DNA from: Loripinus fragilis
Lineage: Eukaryota; Mollusca; Bivalvia; Lucinida; Lucinidae
Reading direction: 5' to 3'
Length of the DNA stretch: 64,000 nt
Assembly (NCBI GenBank): GCA_964019695.1
Contig: OZ026522.1
Span: 74,989,601-75,053,600, forward strand
This document shows, piece after piece, positions 11,001 through 20,643 of this stretch. Under the pieces are notes generated by a model. It saw only the letters and a list, made by a program, of their open reading frames with translations. It ran no database searches and was not told the origin of the DNA. How positions within the stretch are numbered: position 1 is the stretch's first letter; each line of letters begins with the position of its first letter. Both the position numbers and the translations under genes were made by a program.

Positions 11001-14000
11001 TTACTATCTGGTAGATACTTACGCTGGTGGTATACAAGCTCCAACTACTTTCCAGAAGAATGTTAAGAAATGTAGGAGGTAATCTGACCAAGATGGAGGA
11101 AGTTACCATCTGGTAGATACTTACGCTGGTGGTATACAAGCTCCAACTATCTTCCAGAAGAATGTTAAGAAATGTAGGAGGTAATTTGACCAAGATGGAG
11201 GAAGTTACTATCTGGTAGATACTTACGCTGGTGGTATACAAGCTCCAACTATCTTCCAGAAGAATGTTAAGAAATGTTGGAGGTAATTTGACCAAGATGG
11301 AGGAAGTTACCATCTGGTAGATACTTACGCTGGTGGTATACAAGCTCCAACTATCTTCCAGAAGAATGTTAAGAAATGTAGGAAGTTATCTGACCAAGAT
11401 GGAGGAAGTTACTATCTGGTAGATACTTACGCTGGCGGTATACAAGCTCCAACTATCTTCAAGAAGAATGTTAAGAAATGTAGGAGGTAATCTGACCAAG
11501 ATGGAGGAAATTACCATCTGGTAGATACTTACGCTGGTGGTATACAAGCTCCAACTATCTTCAAGAAGAATGTTAAGAAATGTAGGAGGTAATCTGACCA
11601 AGATGGAGGAAGTTTCCATCTGGTAGATACTTACGCTGGTGGTATACAAGCTCCAACTATCTTCCAGAAGAATGTTAAGAAATGCAGGAGGTAATCTGAC
11701 CAAGATGGAGGAAGTTACTATCTGGTAGATACTTATGCTGGTGGTATACAAGCTCCCACTATCTTCCAGAAGAATGTTAAGAAATGTAGAAGGTAATCTG
11801 ACCAAGATGGAGGAAGTTACTATCTGGTAGATACTTACGCTGGTGGTATACAAGCTCCCACTATCTTCCAGAAGAATGTTAAGAAATGTAGGAGGTAATT
11901 TGACCAAGATGGAGGAAGTTACCATCTGGTAGATACTTCTGGTAGATACTTACACTGGTGGTTTACAAGCTCCCACTATCTTCCAGAAGAATGTTAAGAA
12001 ATGTAGGAGGTAATCTGACCAAGACGGAGGAAGTTACTATCTGGTAGATGCTTATGCTGGTGGTATACAAGCTCCCACTATCTTCCAGAAGAATGTTAAG
12101 AAATGTAAGAGGTAATTTGACCAAGATGGAGGAAGTTACCATCTGGTAGATGCTTATGCTGGTGGTATACAAGCTCCCACTATCTTCCAGAAGAATGTTA
12201 AGAAATGTAGGAGGTAATTTGACCAAGATGGAGGAAGTTACTATCTGGTAGATACTTACACTGGTGGTATACAAGCTCCAACTATCTTCCAGAAGAATGT
12301 TAAGAAATGTAGGAGGTAATTTGACCAAGATGGAGGAAGTTACCATCTGGTAGATACTTACACTGGTGATATACAAGCTCAAACTACTTTCCAGAAGAAT
12401 GTTAAGAAATGTAGGAGGTAATCTGACCAAGATGGAGGAAGTTACCATCTGGTAGATACTTACGCTGGCGGTATACAAGTTCCCACTATCTTCCAGAAGA
12501 ATGTTAAGAAATGTAGGAGGTAATTAGACCAAGATGGGGGAAGTTACTATCTGGTAGATACTTACGCTGGTGGTATACAAGCTCCAACTATTTTCCAGAA
12601 GAATGGTAAGAAATGTAGGAGGTAATCTGACCAAGATGGAGGAAGTCACCATCTGGTAGATACTTAGGCTGGTGGTATACAAGCTCCCACTATCTTCCAG
12701 AAGAATGTTAAGAAATGTAGGAGGTAATTTGACCAAGATAGAGGAAGTTACTATCTGGTAGATACTTACGCTGGTGGTATACAAGCTCCAACTACTTTCC
12801 AGAAGAATGTTAAGAAATGTAGGAGGTAATCTGACCAAGATGGAGGAAGTTACCATCTGGTAGATACTTACGCTGGTGGTATACAAGCTCCCACTATCTT
12901 CCAGAAGAATGTTAAGAAATGTAGGAGGTAATTTGACCAAGATGGAGGAAGTTACTATCTGGTAGATACTTACGCTGGTGGTATACAAGCTCCCACTATC
13001 TTCCAGAAGAATGTTAAGAAATGTAGAAGGTAATTTGACCAAGTTGGAGGAAGTTACTTTCTGGTAGATACTTACGCTGGTGGTATACAAGCTCCAACTA
13101 CTTTTCAGAAGAATGTTAAGAAATGTAGGAGGTAATCTGACCAAGATGGAGGAAGTTACCATCTGGTAGATACTTACGCTGGTGGTATACAAGCTCCCAC
13201 TATCTTCCAGAAGAATGTTAAGAAATGTAGAAGGTAATTTGACCTAGATGGAGGAAGTTACTATCTGGTAGATACTTACGCTGGTGGTATACAAGCTCCA
13301 ACTATCTTCCAGAAGAATGTTAAGAAATGTAGGAGGTAATCTGACCAAGATGGAGGAAGTTACTATCTGGTAGATACTTACGCTGGTGGTATACAAGCTC
13401 CAACTACTTTCCAGAAGAATGTTAAGAAATGTAGGAGGTAATCTGACCAAGATGGAGGAAGTTACCATCTGGTAGATACTTACGCTGGTGGTATACAAGC
13501 TCCAACTATCTTCCAGAAGAATGTTAAGAAATGTAGGAGGTAATTTGACCAAGATGGAGGAAGTTACTATCTGGTAGATACTTACGCTGGTGGTATACAA
13601 GCTCCAACTATCTTCCAGAAGAATGTTAAGAAATGTTGGAGGTAATTTGACCAAGATGGAGGAAGTTACCATCTGGTAGATACTTACGCTGGTGGTATAC
13701 AAGCTCCAACTATCTTCCAGAAGAATGTTAAGAAATGTAGGAAGTTATCTGACCAAGATGGAGGAAGTTACTATCTGGTAGATACTTACGCTGGCGGTAT
13801 ACAAGCTCCAACTATCTTCCAGAAGAATGTTAAGAAATGTAGGAGGTAATCTGACCAAGATGGAGGAAGTTACCATCTGGTAGATACTTACGCTGGTGGT
13901 ATACAAGCTCCAACTATCTTCAAGAAGAATGTTAAGAAATGTAGGAGGTAATCTGACCAAGATGGAGGAAGTTTCCATCTGGTAGATACTTACGCTGGTG

Positions 14001-14060
14001 GTATACAAGCTCCAACTATCTTCCAGAAGAATGTTAAGAAATGCAGGAGGTAATCTGACC
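8024..14060. repeat. Higher-order duplications inside the satellite (shifts of 1,543 and 2,359 bp)
   Basis: A 13-bp partial duplication (CTGGTAGATACTT twice in a row) marks equivalent points at 8024, 9567 and 11926, and an older copy occurs at 6608. The block following 8024 recurs at 9567 (shift 1,543 = 15 units + 13 bp) and at 11926 (shift 2,359 = 23 units + 13 bp). Runs of several hundred bases after these points appear almost identical, for example 8061-8576, 9604-10119 and 11963-12478, and also 10885-11343 and 13244-13702. The array has grown recently by copying blocks of 15-23 units, not only single units. Confidence 0.9.
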
Positions 14061-14116
14061 AAGATGGAGGAAGTTCTTCACCATCTTCATCTGTTGAGCC
14101 ACCAACTGACATAGCA
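13994..14116 (-). CDS. NCX: NCX-type Na+/Ca2+ exchanger, internal exon: end of cytosolic loop and start of first C-terminal membrane helix; parent of the satellite
   Basis: This 123-bp exon has a CATATTTTCAG acceptor and a CCACCAGC|GTAAGTATC donor. It reads [18 protein letters not shown], then [22 protein letters not shown]. The match to vertebrate NCX is clear: AITVSAGEDDDD, then GEEKLPSCFDYVMHFL and TVFWKVLFAFVPP. It contains an acidic patch, the conserved D-Y-x-x-H-F-L-T-x-F-W-K, and the hydrophobic start of the membrane helix that opens the C-terminal transport domain. It ends in phase 2 at the PP(A/T) position. The last 80 bp plus 22 bp of intron are the unit amplified about 105 times immediately downstream (3115-14073). 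If the first donor is skipped, the frame enters the repeat and meets TAA directly after the Ala codon (GCG TAA). The alpha-2 repeat and remaining helices are not in the window. Confidence 0.9.
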
Positions 14117-14337
14117 CTGAAAATATGAAAAATATTATTATTGAGGTTTTAGCAATTCTGACAACTTGAACCAAAGAAAAACTATATCTAAGCTTCTGAC
14201 TTAGAATGCTGTCTGTTCTAGGGCTGTGTGTCTGTTGTTGTTAATTCGTGTTCCTACCAATGCTTATGGTGGTTTTGTGTTTGCTCTCTGCTTTGTAATG
14301 CAGTACTTAGTGTCCCTTTTTAATTTCGCAATTATCT

Positions 14338-14520
14338 TGCAGTGGCTCAGTGGTAGAGTGCTTGACTTGAAACTGAGGGGCCACGGGTTCAAGCCTCACC
14401 GGCATCACTGAAATGTGTCCTTGAGCAATTCTAGCTTAATACTGGTTCAACCCAGGAAGACCCGTCCCTTTATAACTGAAAGATTGTTGATGGGATGTAA
14501 AGAATCAAATCAAATAAACA
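14338..14520 (+). mobile_element. tRNA-derived SINE (family 1)
   Basis: It carries the A box TGGCTCAGTGGTAGAGTGC, the B box GGGTTCAAGCC and the family body ending in AAATCAAATAAAC. The first bases of the 5' end are missing. It sits in the 3.3-kb intron between the exons at 17387 and 13994, about 220 bp upstream (in gene orientation) of the acceptor of the latter. Confidence 0.85.
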
Positions 14521-14548
14521 AAATCTCGCTAAAGAAGAGAGAGCAGGA

Positions 14549-14804
14549 TGAGGTTATAAAAAAAAAATTTCATGCTCAACTTAATGAGCATGAAATTTTA
14601 ACTGCTCATAAATACTAAAATCTGACAAATAAAAAAGTATTTGCTTTGAGTCTCTCAGATGTTGTATTTATCATGCTAATAAATGTTAAAATGTCAACAA
14701 TTGTATTTTAACCAACAATTGTTGGCATTTTAACATTTATGAGCAGAATAAATTTCTTGCTCAGCTGAGTTGAGCATGGAAAGTTATATAACCCTTGGGC
14801 CTGG
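14549..14804. mobile_element. Palindromic MITE (GAGCATGAAATTT family), full length
   Basis: Arms of roughly 100 bp begin AGGTTATAAA and end TTATATAACCCTTGGGCCTGG. The internal parts include GAGCATGAAATTTTAACTGC, GACTCTCAGATGTTGTAT-type sequence and the central CAACAATTGTTGGCATTTTA. The same family lies at 3014-3114, 35897-36230 and 63259-63508. Confidence 0.85.
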
Positions 14805-15304
14805 TTGCTTTGAATTGTGTTCCTGCTGTTGCTTGGCTGTAAGTGTTCTATGTCTCTACCATAAGGTGCCAATTGAGGCTTTTCCTGGTCATACTCATTT
14901 GCATAAGAGTATTGTCTATTTTCAGAGGGAGCAAATTCTTTCCTTTAAGAGCAGTTCCTTAAGGAAATGAAAATCACTTGTACCACATTAGGCAGGCTCC
15001 CTTGAGTGTTACTATTTTTATTACTCATGTGCCTATACTGCATAATGGGAGCTATGCCAATGTTTATTAGATCAACTTTATTTGTCCCAAAGCGAGAAAA
15101 CCACACTTTACTGCATCCACACAGTCTGATCAGCATCTTTGGTATTCATGCTCTGCAAAGTCCTTTAACTAAACTTGCCACATGCAAAAAAATATTAAAG
15201 ACTTAGTTAATCTCTGTAGCTGAGCAGGCTTGTTAAAGAATGATATAGTCACAAACCCTGAAGACAGCTTTTTCTAGCGATGATGCTCATATGGTTAGAT
15301 GTTC

Positions 15305-16935
15305 TAACTAGAGGACCTGAAGGTCCTAAAGCGCTCACCTGATCTCCTTAATAATGTTAAAATAGGTCAAGGTCAACTTAGGCTTATTTTCAAACATATT
15401 TTGTATTACCATATATGGACAATGGCCATTTCGATCAAGTGACCCAAAAATAATATTACATTTACAGTTTTATCCACTGAATACTATATATGAAATTTGA
15501 GTTCAAACAGCCCAGTGAATTCTTAGAAAAAGATGCTTGGATATGTATAAGGCAGTCCAATATGAGTGGCCTTGGACGAAAGAAAATTGAACATTTCAAG
15601 ATTTTTCCAATATAAATGCATTAGGAATCAAATTTGGCCTTGCCATAATAAAGATCAAGGTCAACCCAGATTCATCATTTGTACAAACCTGGTAGGACCC
15701 ACATCCCCAATGCTATATACCAAGTCCCAAGGCCATTGGCCTTTTGGTTCAAGAGAAGAAAATATTTAAATGGTTTTTACCTTATATGGGCATGGCCGTC
15801 ATCTTGGTAATGTGACCATTTACATTTGGTTCAAATTTACTCCACTCAACTAAAGGAGTATCCATATGAAATTTGAATTCAATTGGCTAAGTGGTTTCTG
15901 AGAAAACTGTGTTTTAATATATTGATGGGCCTCCAATATGAGTGACCTTGGCTGAAAGGTCAAAGGTCAACCTTGACCTTTGGAATTGCCTCTTAACATA
16001 TCATGTGAGAACAATGACTTTGGCTTCAACAGTATTAACAAAAATCAACTTTTCAAAAAGAAACAAATTTAAATGCATTAGGAAGCAAATTTGACCTTCA
16101 TGTTAAGTAGGTCAAGGTCAACCTAGGATCATCATTTGAACAAACTTGGTAGGTCCAACATCCATAATGTTACATACCAAGTCCCAAGGTCATCAGCCTT
16201 CTGGTTCTGGAGTAGAAGATTTTTAAAGGGTTTTTACCATATATGGGCATGTCGGCCATCTTGGTCATGTGACCAAACCAATTTGCATAAATCTTGGCTA
16301 ATTTATTGTAAGGAGTCTTCATAAGAAATTTGAGTTCAATTTGTCCAATGATTTCTGAGAAAACTTTGTTTTAATATATTGATTGAACTCCAATATGAGC
16401 GCCTTGGCTGAAAGGTCAAAGGTCAACCTTGACCTTTGTTACTTATTTATAGCCATTGTCACATTAGATAAAACAAATCAAGTCAGAATAATGACTTTGG
16501 CTTCCATAGTTTTCAAAAAATCAACCTTTCAAAAATTTTCCCATTAAAATGCATTAGGAAGCAAATTTGACCTTGACATTATGTAGGTCAAGGTCAACCC
16601 AGGATCATTATTTGAACAAACTTGGTAGGCCCCACATCCCCAATGCTACATACCAAGTCGCAAGGCCTTCTGGTTCTGGAGAAGAAGATTTTTAAAGGGT
16701 TTCTACCATATATGGGCATGGCGGCCATCTTGGTCATGTGACCAGGACCATTTGAACAAACTTTCATTCCCCCATCCTAAGGAGTCTCCATATGCAATTT
16801 GAGTTCAATTGGCCTTCTGGTTTCAGAGGAGAAGATGTTTGGAAATGTTGACGGACGGACGGATGGACAACTGACGTCTGAGTCATTGGTATACTAATAG
16901 CTCACCTCGGAGCCTTCGGCTCAGGTGAGCTAAAA
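15305..16935. mobile_element. pearl-like (HINE) element, GCTCACCTGA/TCAGGTGAGCT ends
   Basis: The left hairpin GGACCTGAAGGTCC is followed by GCGCTCACCTGATC. Three to four diverged core units follow (ATATATGGGCATGGCGGCC, AAAGGTCAACCTTGACCTTT). An ACGG tract occurs at about 16851-16867, and the right end is GAGCCTTCGGCTCAGGTGAG, CTAAAA. It occupies most of the 3.3-kb intron between exons 17387 and 13994. Confidence 0.75.
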
Positions 16936-17134
16936 ATTCAAACACTACATGTAGTTAGTTGCCTACTGAAAGGATTAAACAAACAGGGCAGGCCCAAATC
17001 AGATTCTGATCTGCTTCTTCCCTGTTTCCTATTCTGTCAGGCGTCTTGTGAATTTCAAATCAGATAACAAATGTTTTATTTGAGAACGGAGAGTGGAAAA
17101 TGTTCGAGACTTTTAGCACATCTAGGGTATAAAT

Positions 17135-17372
17135 GGGCCTTGACATGAGAAAACCTGTCTTCCGGGGTTTGCGAACAACACAGGCGCAGACCAGCCTGCG
17201 CATCCGGGCAGTCTGATCAGCTCCTTTGTTATTCGCTTTTTTGTAAAGTATGATATGTAAGATTGCTACAGGTGAAATTGCAATTTTCTAGCTAGTCTCT
17301 GTAGCTGAGGAGACTGATTTGAATCTAGCTTTTTCGGACACCCCGAAGACAGGTTTTCTCCCGACGAGGCCC
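17135..17372. mobile_element. MITE, GGGCCTCG family, 14 bp from an NCX splice donor
   Basis: A full-length copy with GGGCCTTGACATGAGAAAAC at one end, CCGACGAGGCCC at the other, and the core CAGACCAGCCTGCGCATCC / CAGTCTGATCAG. Its right edge is 14 bp inside the intron from the donor of the exon at 17387-17462. Confidence 0.87.
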
Positions 17373-17386
17373 AAATGATATCATAC

Positions 17387-17462
17387 CTATGAAACTGTCC
17401 TCTCCAAGTAGCCTCCTCCTCCTCCTCTTCCACTATATCAGCTATTCTCTCACCCAGGGCAT
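17387..17462 (-). CDS. NCX: NCX-type Na+/Ca2+ exchanger, internal exon: acidic linker after CBD2
   Basis: This 76-bp exon has a TTTGTTCAG acceptor and a CATAG|GTATGA donor. Its leading AT completes a GAT codon with the previous exon. The frame reads DALGERIADIVEEEEEEA, then TWRGQFH. The run of six Glu is encoded by a GAG-rich tract (plus-strand CCTCCTCCT). The T-W-R-x-Q-F motif matches the SWREQF motif that vertebrate NCX proteins carry at the end of the large cytosolic loop, just before the C-terminal membrane helices. The final AG joins the first T of the next exon to give Ser, producing QFHSAMSVGG, which aligns with QFIEAITVSAG. A palindromic MITE begins only 14 bp beyond the donor. This exon links the Calx-beta exons to the membrane exon and settles the gene as NCX rather than another Calx-beta protein. 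Confidence 0.85.
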
Positions 17463-17867
17463 CTGAACAAAATAACAAATTTTCAGTTAACCTTTTCACA
17501 CCAGTTAGACGGCAATCAAAAAACGTTAATAAGTAATTCAATATAATAATTTCATACGGAATAATAATAATATGTTAATATTATACCACAATGGTCATCA
17601 TGGATGCTACTTAGCTGAGAAAATTGTTTCTAATATCCTGAAGAAGGCCCCAGGCCGAAAATTTGAGAAAGAGTGAATATAATTCAAAAACGTTAATACT
17701 ATCCAAAAACATAGATCAAAAATGGTTACAGAGTTTTTGATTGCCGTTTGTTGCCAGTCAGGCAACAAATGGCAATCAAAAACACTGTTACTAGCAATTT
17801 TTGATCCACGTTCATCGATTGTAAATTTCGAATGCCTCCTATCCGGTGTGCTTTTATATACAGAGGA

Positions 17868-18010
17868 TCTTACATGAGTGTTCATGTTTTATTGAATTTA
17901 TTAAATGAGTTGTGGAAAAGAGATAAAATGTGAGGCTTGCCGAGCATTTTATACCTTTTTTGCTATGAGGTTAATAAATTCAATAATACAGGAGCATAAA
18001 TTTTAGATGA
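17868..18010. mobile_element. Palindromic element, GAGTGCTCATGTTTTATTGAA family
   Basis: TACATGAGTGTTCATGTTTT at the left, TAATACAGGAGCATAAAT at the right. It lies in the 1.2-kb intron between the exons at 18700 and 17387. Confidence 0.7.
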
Positions 18011-18144
18011 TATTAAAATTACTTAAAGCTCAATTTTTTGTGTGAAAATGTCAAAACTTTGTCATCTTTTACTCAACGTTATAATGGATATCATTGTGTA
18101 ATGTTAAATTGGTGGTCAAGATTGTAGTTACTGTGCAATCTGTT

Positions 18145-18535
18145 AGGGATTCATACAGGCAATGGTGAGTAAAATTCAAGCACTTTTCAAGGACTTCTAA
18201 AAGCCTCTCCTAGAGTTTTCAAGGACTAAAAGATAATGAAAAATATTGATCTTAATGTTAAAATTCGACTTCAGAAATGCTAGGGAGAAATTTGTATTAA
18301 AAAATTAGTATAAAATTGTTATGCCTATATTTGGTGCAGCATAAAGGCACAACAATTTTATACTGATTTCGGTCCCTATCAACAGTGCTAAGTCCTACAG
18401 AAAATAGTAGAATTCAAGGACTTTTCAAAGCTTTTGAGTGATTTTCCAGTACTTTTCAAGGCAGATTTAATTTTAAAGGACTTTCAAGAAAGCCCTCTAA
18501 ATTCAAGTACTTTTCAAGCCTGTGCGAACACTGGC
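18145..18535. mobile_element. hAT-like non-autonomous element, CAAGGACTTTTCAAGG-rich
   Basis: GGGATTCATACAGGCAATGG at the left and TTTTCAAGCCTGTGCGAACA at the right. The interior has many TTTTCAAGGACTT repeats and a hairpin ATAAAATTGTTATGCC / GGCACAACAATTTTAT. It is a sister of 50603-50980. Confidence 0.7.
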
Positions 18536-18699
18536 TATAGGTGCATTGTGTTATTAAGGGACAAATTTACAAGGGAATTATAGGAAATTGACAACTTCAT
18601 AGACATTTTCCTATCAATATTTCAAAGTGTGTTATAATGAGACAGGTATAAATGGGCTGTACTGCAGTCTCTAGTCTCGTGACACAGTTGATATCTTAC

Positions 18700-18790
18700 C
18701 TTTGGTAATGTTGCATACGATTGCACTTCTATTGCCTATTTTAGCACCCAGACTTGGGTTTTTAAGGGTTATGATGAAGTTTTTTGGTCC
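18700..18790 (-). CDS. NCX: NCX-type Na+/Ca2+ exchanger, internal exon: last strands of the Calx-beta domain
   Basis: This 91-bp exon has a TTTATTTCAG acceptor and an AAAG|GTAAGA donor. It reads from phase 0: [19 protein letters not shown], then [11 protein letters not shown]. The K-N-F-x-x-x-L-x-N-P-S-x-G-A-x-I-G segment is the classic C-terminal strand pair of a Calx-beta repeat. Joined to the preceding exon (...DINKNSK + GPKNFIITL) it has the same length as the vertebrate CBD2 stretch VIDDEEYEKNKTFFLEI, so no missing exon is needed although the intervening intron is about 22.8 kb. The strand that usually ends in V-T-I-x-D-D reads V-C-N-I-T-K, again short of acidic residues. The exon leaves one base of a codon (phase 1), which the exon at 17387-17462 completes as Asp. 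Confidence 0.85.
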
Positions 18791-20284
18791 CTGAAATAAA
18801 ATAAAACAATTGAATTCAACATTGAGGGAGACCACTTCAATTTTGGCCTCTACATGAAATTCGATTTCAATCCTGGCCCAGTGGTATCAGCAATGAAAAT
18901 GTTTCAAAATGCTGATAGTCAACGGACAGAAATACAGACCCTTAGGCCAAATAAAAAAACACCTGCATTTAGGGTAACCCAACCCTACCTAAATTTACTA
19001 GTGAAACCTAGAATTTTTTCAGAGTTTCTGAAAAGAATATAATTTTATGCATTTTGAAAGACGAAATGCCTTTCAAAATGCATAAAAAAAAAATTGCCAC
19101 AAAAAAAAAAAAAATATGTGTTCCTAGTCTCTACCTCAAATTTCCAGACCTGTTACCGGAAACACACTTATTTTTTGATTTGGCCTTAGTAGAGGCATAG
19201 AGCACAAGTGAGCCTAAATGAGCCAGCATTCAGCACAAGGTACAAGCTGGCATGTGTGCTCAGTGAAGATTCAAATGAGTCTGTGCATTCACAGTCTGAT
19301 CAGAGCCTTAGTTTTCTGCCTGAAAAAAATGTTAGACCCTTGGCTATCCATAGATCAGACTATGCAGATGCGCAGGTTGATGAGAGTCTTAGATTGGTGC
19401 ACATACCAACTTGTACCTTTTGCTGGCCACCAGATCAAATTGGCTCAGGTGAGCTAGAAATCAGTGCATCTTAGCTTTTTTTCCCCAAAGTGTAAATCAA
19501 TATTTCATTACCCTTGTGCTATACCAGACAAAAGTTATCATAAATATGACAATTTCTAAATCAAGTCGTTGATGTCGGAAACATGGCAGAACAATTATGC
19601 ATTGGTTTAAGGTTATGATATGTCATACAAAAGGAAATGTTTTGCATTGTATAATAATAAAGCTTGAAGATTCTGACATAAGAAATATTCTGCAGAAAGG
19701 TGTGTGTCAAGACTGCATGAACTTTTAACATCATTTACTCTGTCAGAGTTCATACAAACTCTAAGCAACAAAATTCCAGACATTTCCTGATATTGCTGTT
19801 TTCTATGATACTTTTTAACCATACAAACCTCATAAAAATTGGACCATATGGAAACCAGTGATTTTATTTGGCCATTTTTCACCTTAAATGCAAGCGCATA
19901 GCCAGGCAGAGGCCAGGAAGCCTGTGCTTCAATATCATTATGAGCCTCGATGCAAGAAATCCTGACTTTGTTGCTTGCAAACAACAAAGGCGCAGACCAG
20001 CCTGCGTGTCCACACAGTCTGATCAGTGCCTTTGTTATTCGCTATATTTAAAGTAAAGTAACTAGGTCTGATATCTCTTAATTCTACATTTTATTTGGTG
20101 GGCTTCAAAATGATAACGCCTCTGACTATGCCCCTGAAATGAGAGTCATTCCCAATCCAAAATGGCCTTTATTTTCCCAATTTCATGTATTTTATATAGT
20201 ATTTATTTTCCCAAGTTTTATGATATATTTTCCCAAATGTGAAGGAAAAGGTCGCTTCCTAAAATCCCAAATAAAATCACTGGA

Positions 20285-20372
20285 AACCCCTAAACCGGTA
20301 CTTTTACAAACAGTGAAGACCCAGATGAAATGCTGCATAATGCGGCATTTCATCAGAGTCTACACTGTTTTT
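20285..20372. repeat. Hairpin element CAAACAGTG...CACTGTTT
   Basis: ACAAACAGTGAAGACCCAGA and its inverse AGAGTCTACACTGTTT flank AAATGCTGCATAATGCGGCA. A similar copy is at 26230-26305. Other hairpins of this type sit at about 27070-27135, 38205-38268, 40095-40165, 42553-42608, 45305-45367, 53863-53935, 55563-55630 and 57690-57745. Confidence 0.75.
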
Positions 20373-20491
20373 TAAGTTAGAAATGATATTCAGACAAAAA
20401 ACTATGATATTTTTTTGAAAATCATAACCTGACACCCTTAGAAATATACAATGGATATGATACTCCTGATCACCCATACATTATATTAGCA

Positions 20492-20540
20492 GGGCGCAGT
20501 GGCTCAGTTGGTAGAGCGTTAGGCTGGGGATCTAAACTGT
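20492..20540 (+). mobile_element. SINE head fragment (tRNA-like)
   Basis: AGGGCGCAGTGGCTCAGTTGG and TAGAGCGTTAGGCTGGGGATC look like the 5' part of a tRNA gene, but the acceptor stem does not close and no B box follows. It is a truncated family-1 or related SINE rather than a tRNA gene. Confidence 0.6.
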
Positions 20541-20643
20541 GTGGCAATTCTGCCTTTTAAAGGCAATGAGCACTTACTTTTTTTCAAAATCTATACCAAT
20601 TTTTCATGCATGATAAAATCTAGTCTGAAGTGCACTTGAATAT

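Larger units (their letters stand above)
1..13993 (-). other. NCX intron downstream of the membrane exon (at least 14 kb, runs off the left edge)
   Basis: It starts at GTAAGTATC (13993). The first 11 kb are the exon-derived satellite and the remainder to position 1 is MITE, hAT-like and pearl-like sequence. The next exon should begin with the residues after the PP(A/T) position and open the remaining C-terminal helices. No such sequence is present between 1 and 3114. Confidence 0.75.
3115..14073 (-). repeat. Exon-derived satellite: ~105 tandem copies of a 102-bp NCX exon/5'-splice-site unit
   Basis: The array is built from a 102-bp unit interrupted once by a SINE at 3847-4043. Read on the minus strand, each unit holds 80 bp identical or nearly so to the 3' end of the exon at 13994-14116 (coding [12 protein letters not shown] and [14 protein letters not shown]), then GTAAGTATC, then 13 bp more of intron, then the next CTTCCTCC. 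The right-most unit is the exon itself. Copies next to the exon are the most homogeneous, while those at 3.1-5 kb carry more variants (GGTATAATGACC, GATAAATG, one-base losses). Many units keep a GT at the donor position (ACTTACGCTGG or ACTTACACTGG on the plus strand). Others have lost it (CTTATGCTGG, CTTAGGCTGG, CTTAGCTGG). Because 102 is a multiple of three, one minus-strand frame stays open over long stretches. That frame differs from the NCX frame and looks incidental. Confidence 0.95.
14117..17386 (-). other. NCX intron (3,270 bp) between the acidic-linker exon and the membrane exon
   Basis: Bounded by GTATGA and ATTTTCAG. It contains a MITE (17135-17372), a half-decayed hairpin element (16985-17120), a pearl-like element (15305-16935), a MITE (14549-14804) and a SINE (14338-14520). 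Little unique sequence remains. Confidence 0.85.

Noticed and set aside
3115..14073. CRISPR array, because of regular repeats
   Set aside because: Units are contiguous with no unique spacers, are 102 bp long and derive from a eukaryotic exon.
3115..14073. A plus-strand protein reading [18 protein letters not shown], then [12 protein letters not shown]
   Set aside because: This plus-strand frame looks protein-like but is closed by TAA in most units (GGAGGTAATCTG). The minus-strand NCX reading explains the sequence fully.
20486..20560. A tRNA gene (GGCTCAGTTGGTAGAGCG)
   Set aside because: Only the D-arm/A-box half is tRNA-like. There is no T-arm and no closing acceptor stem, so it is a SINE head.
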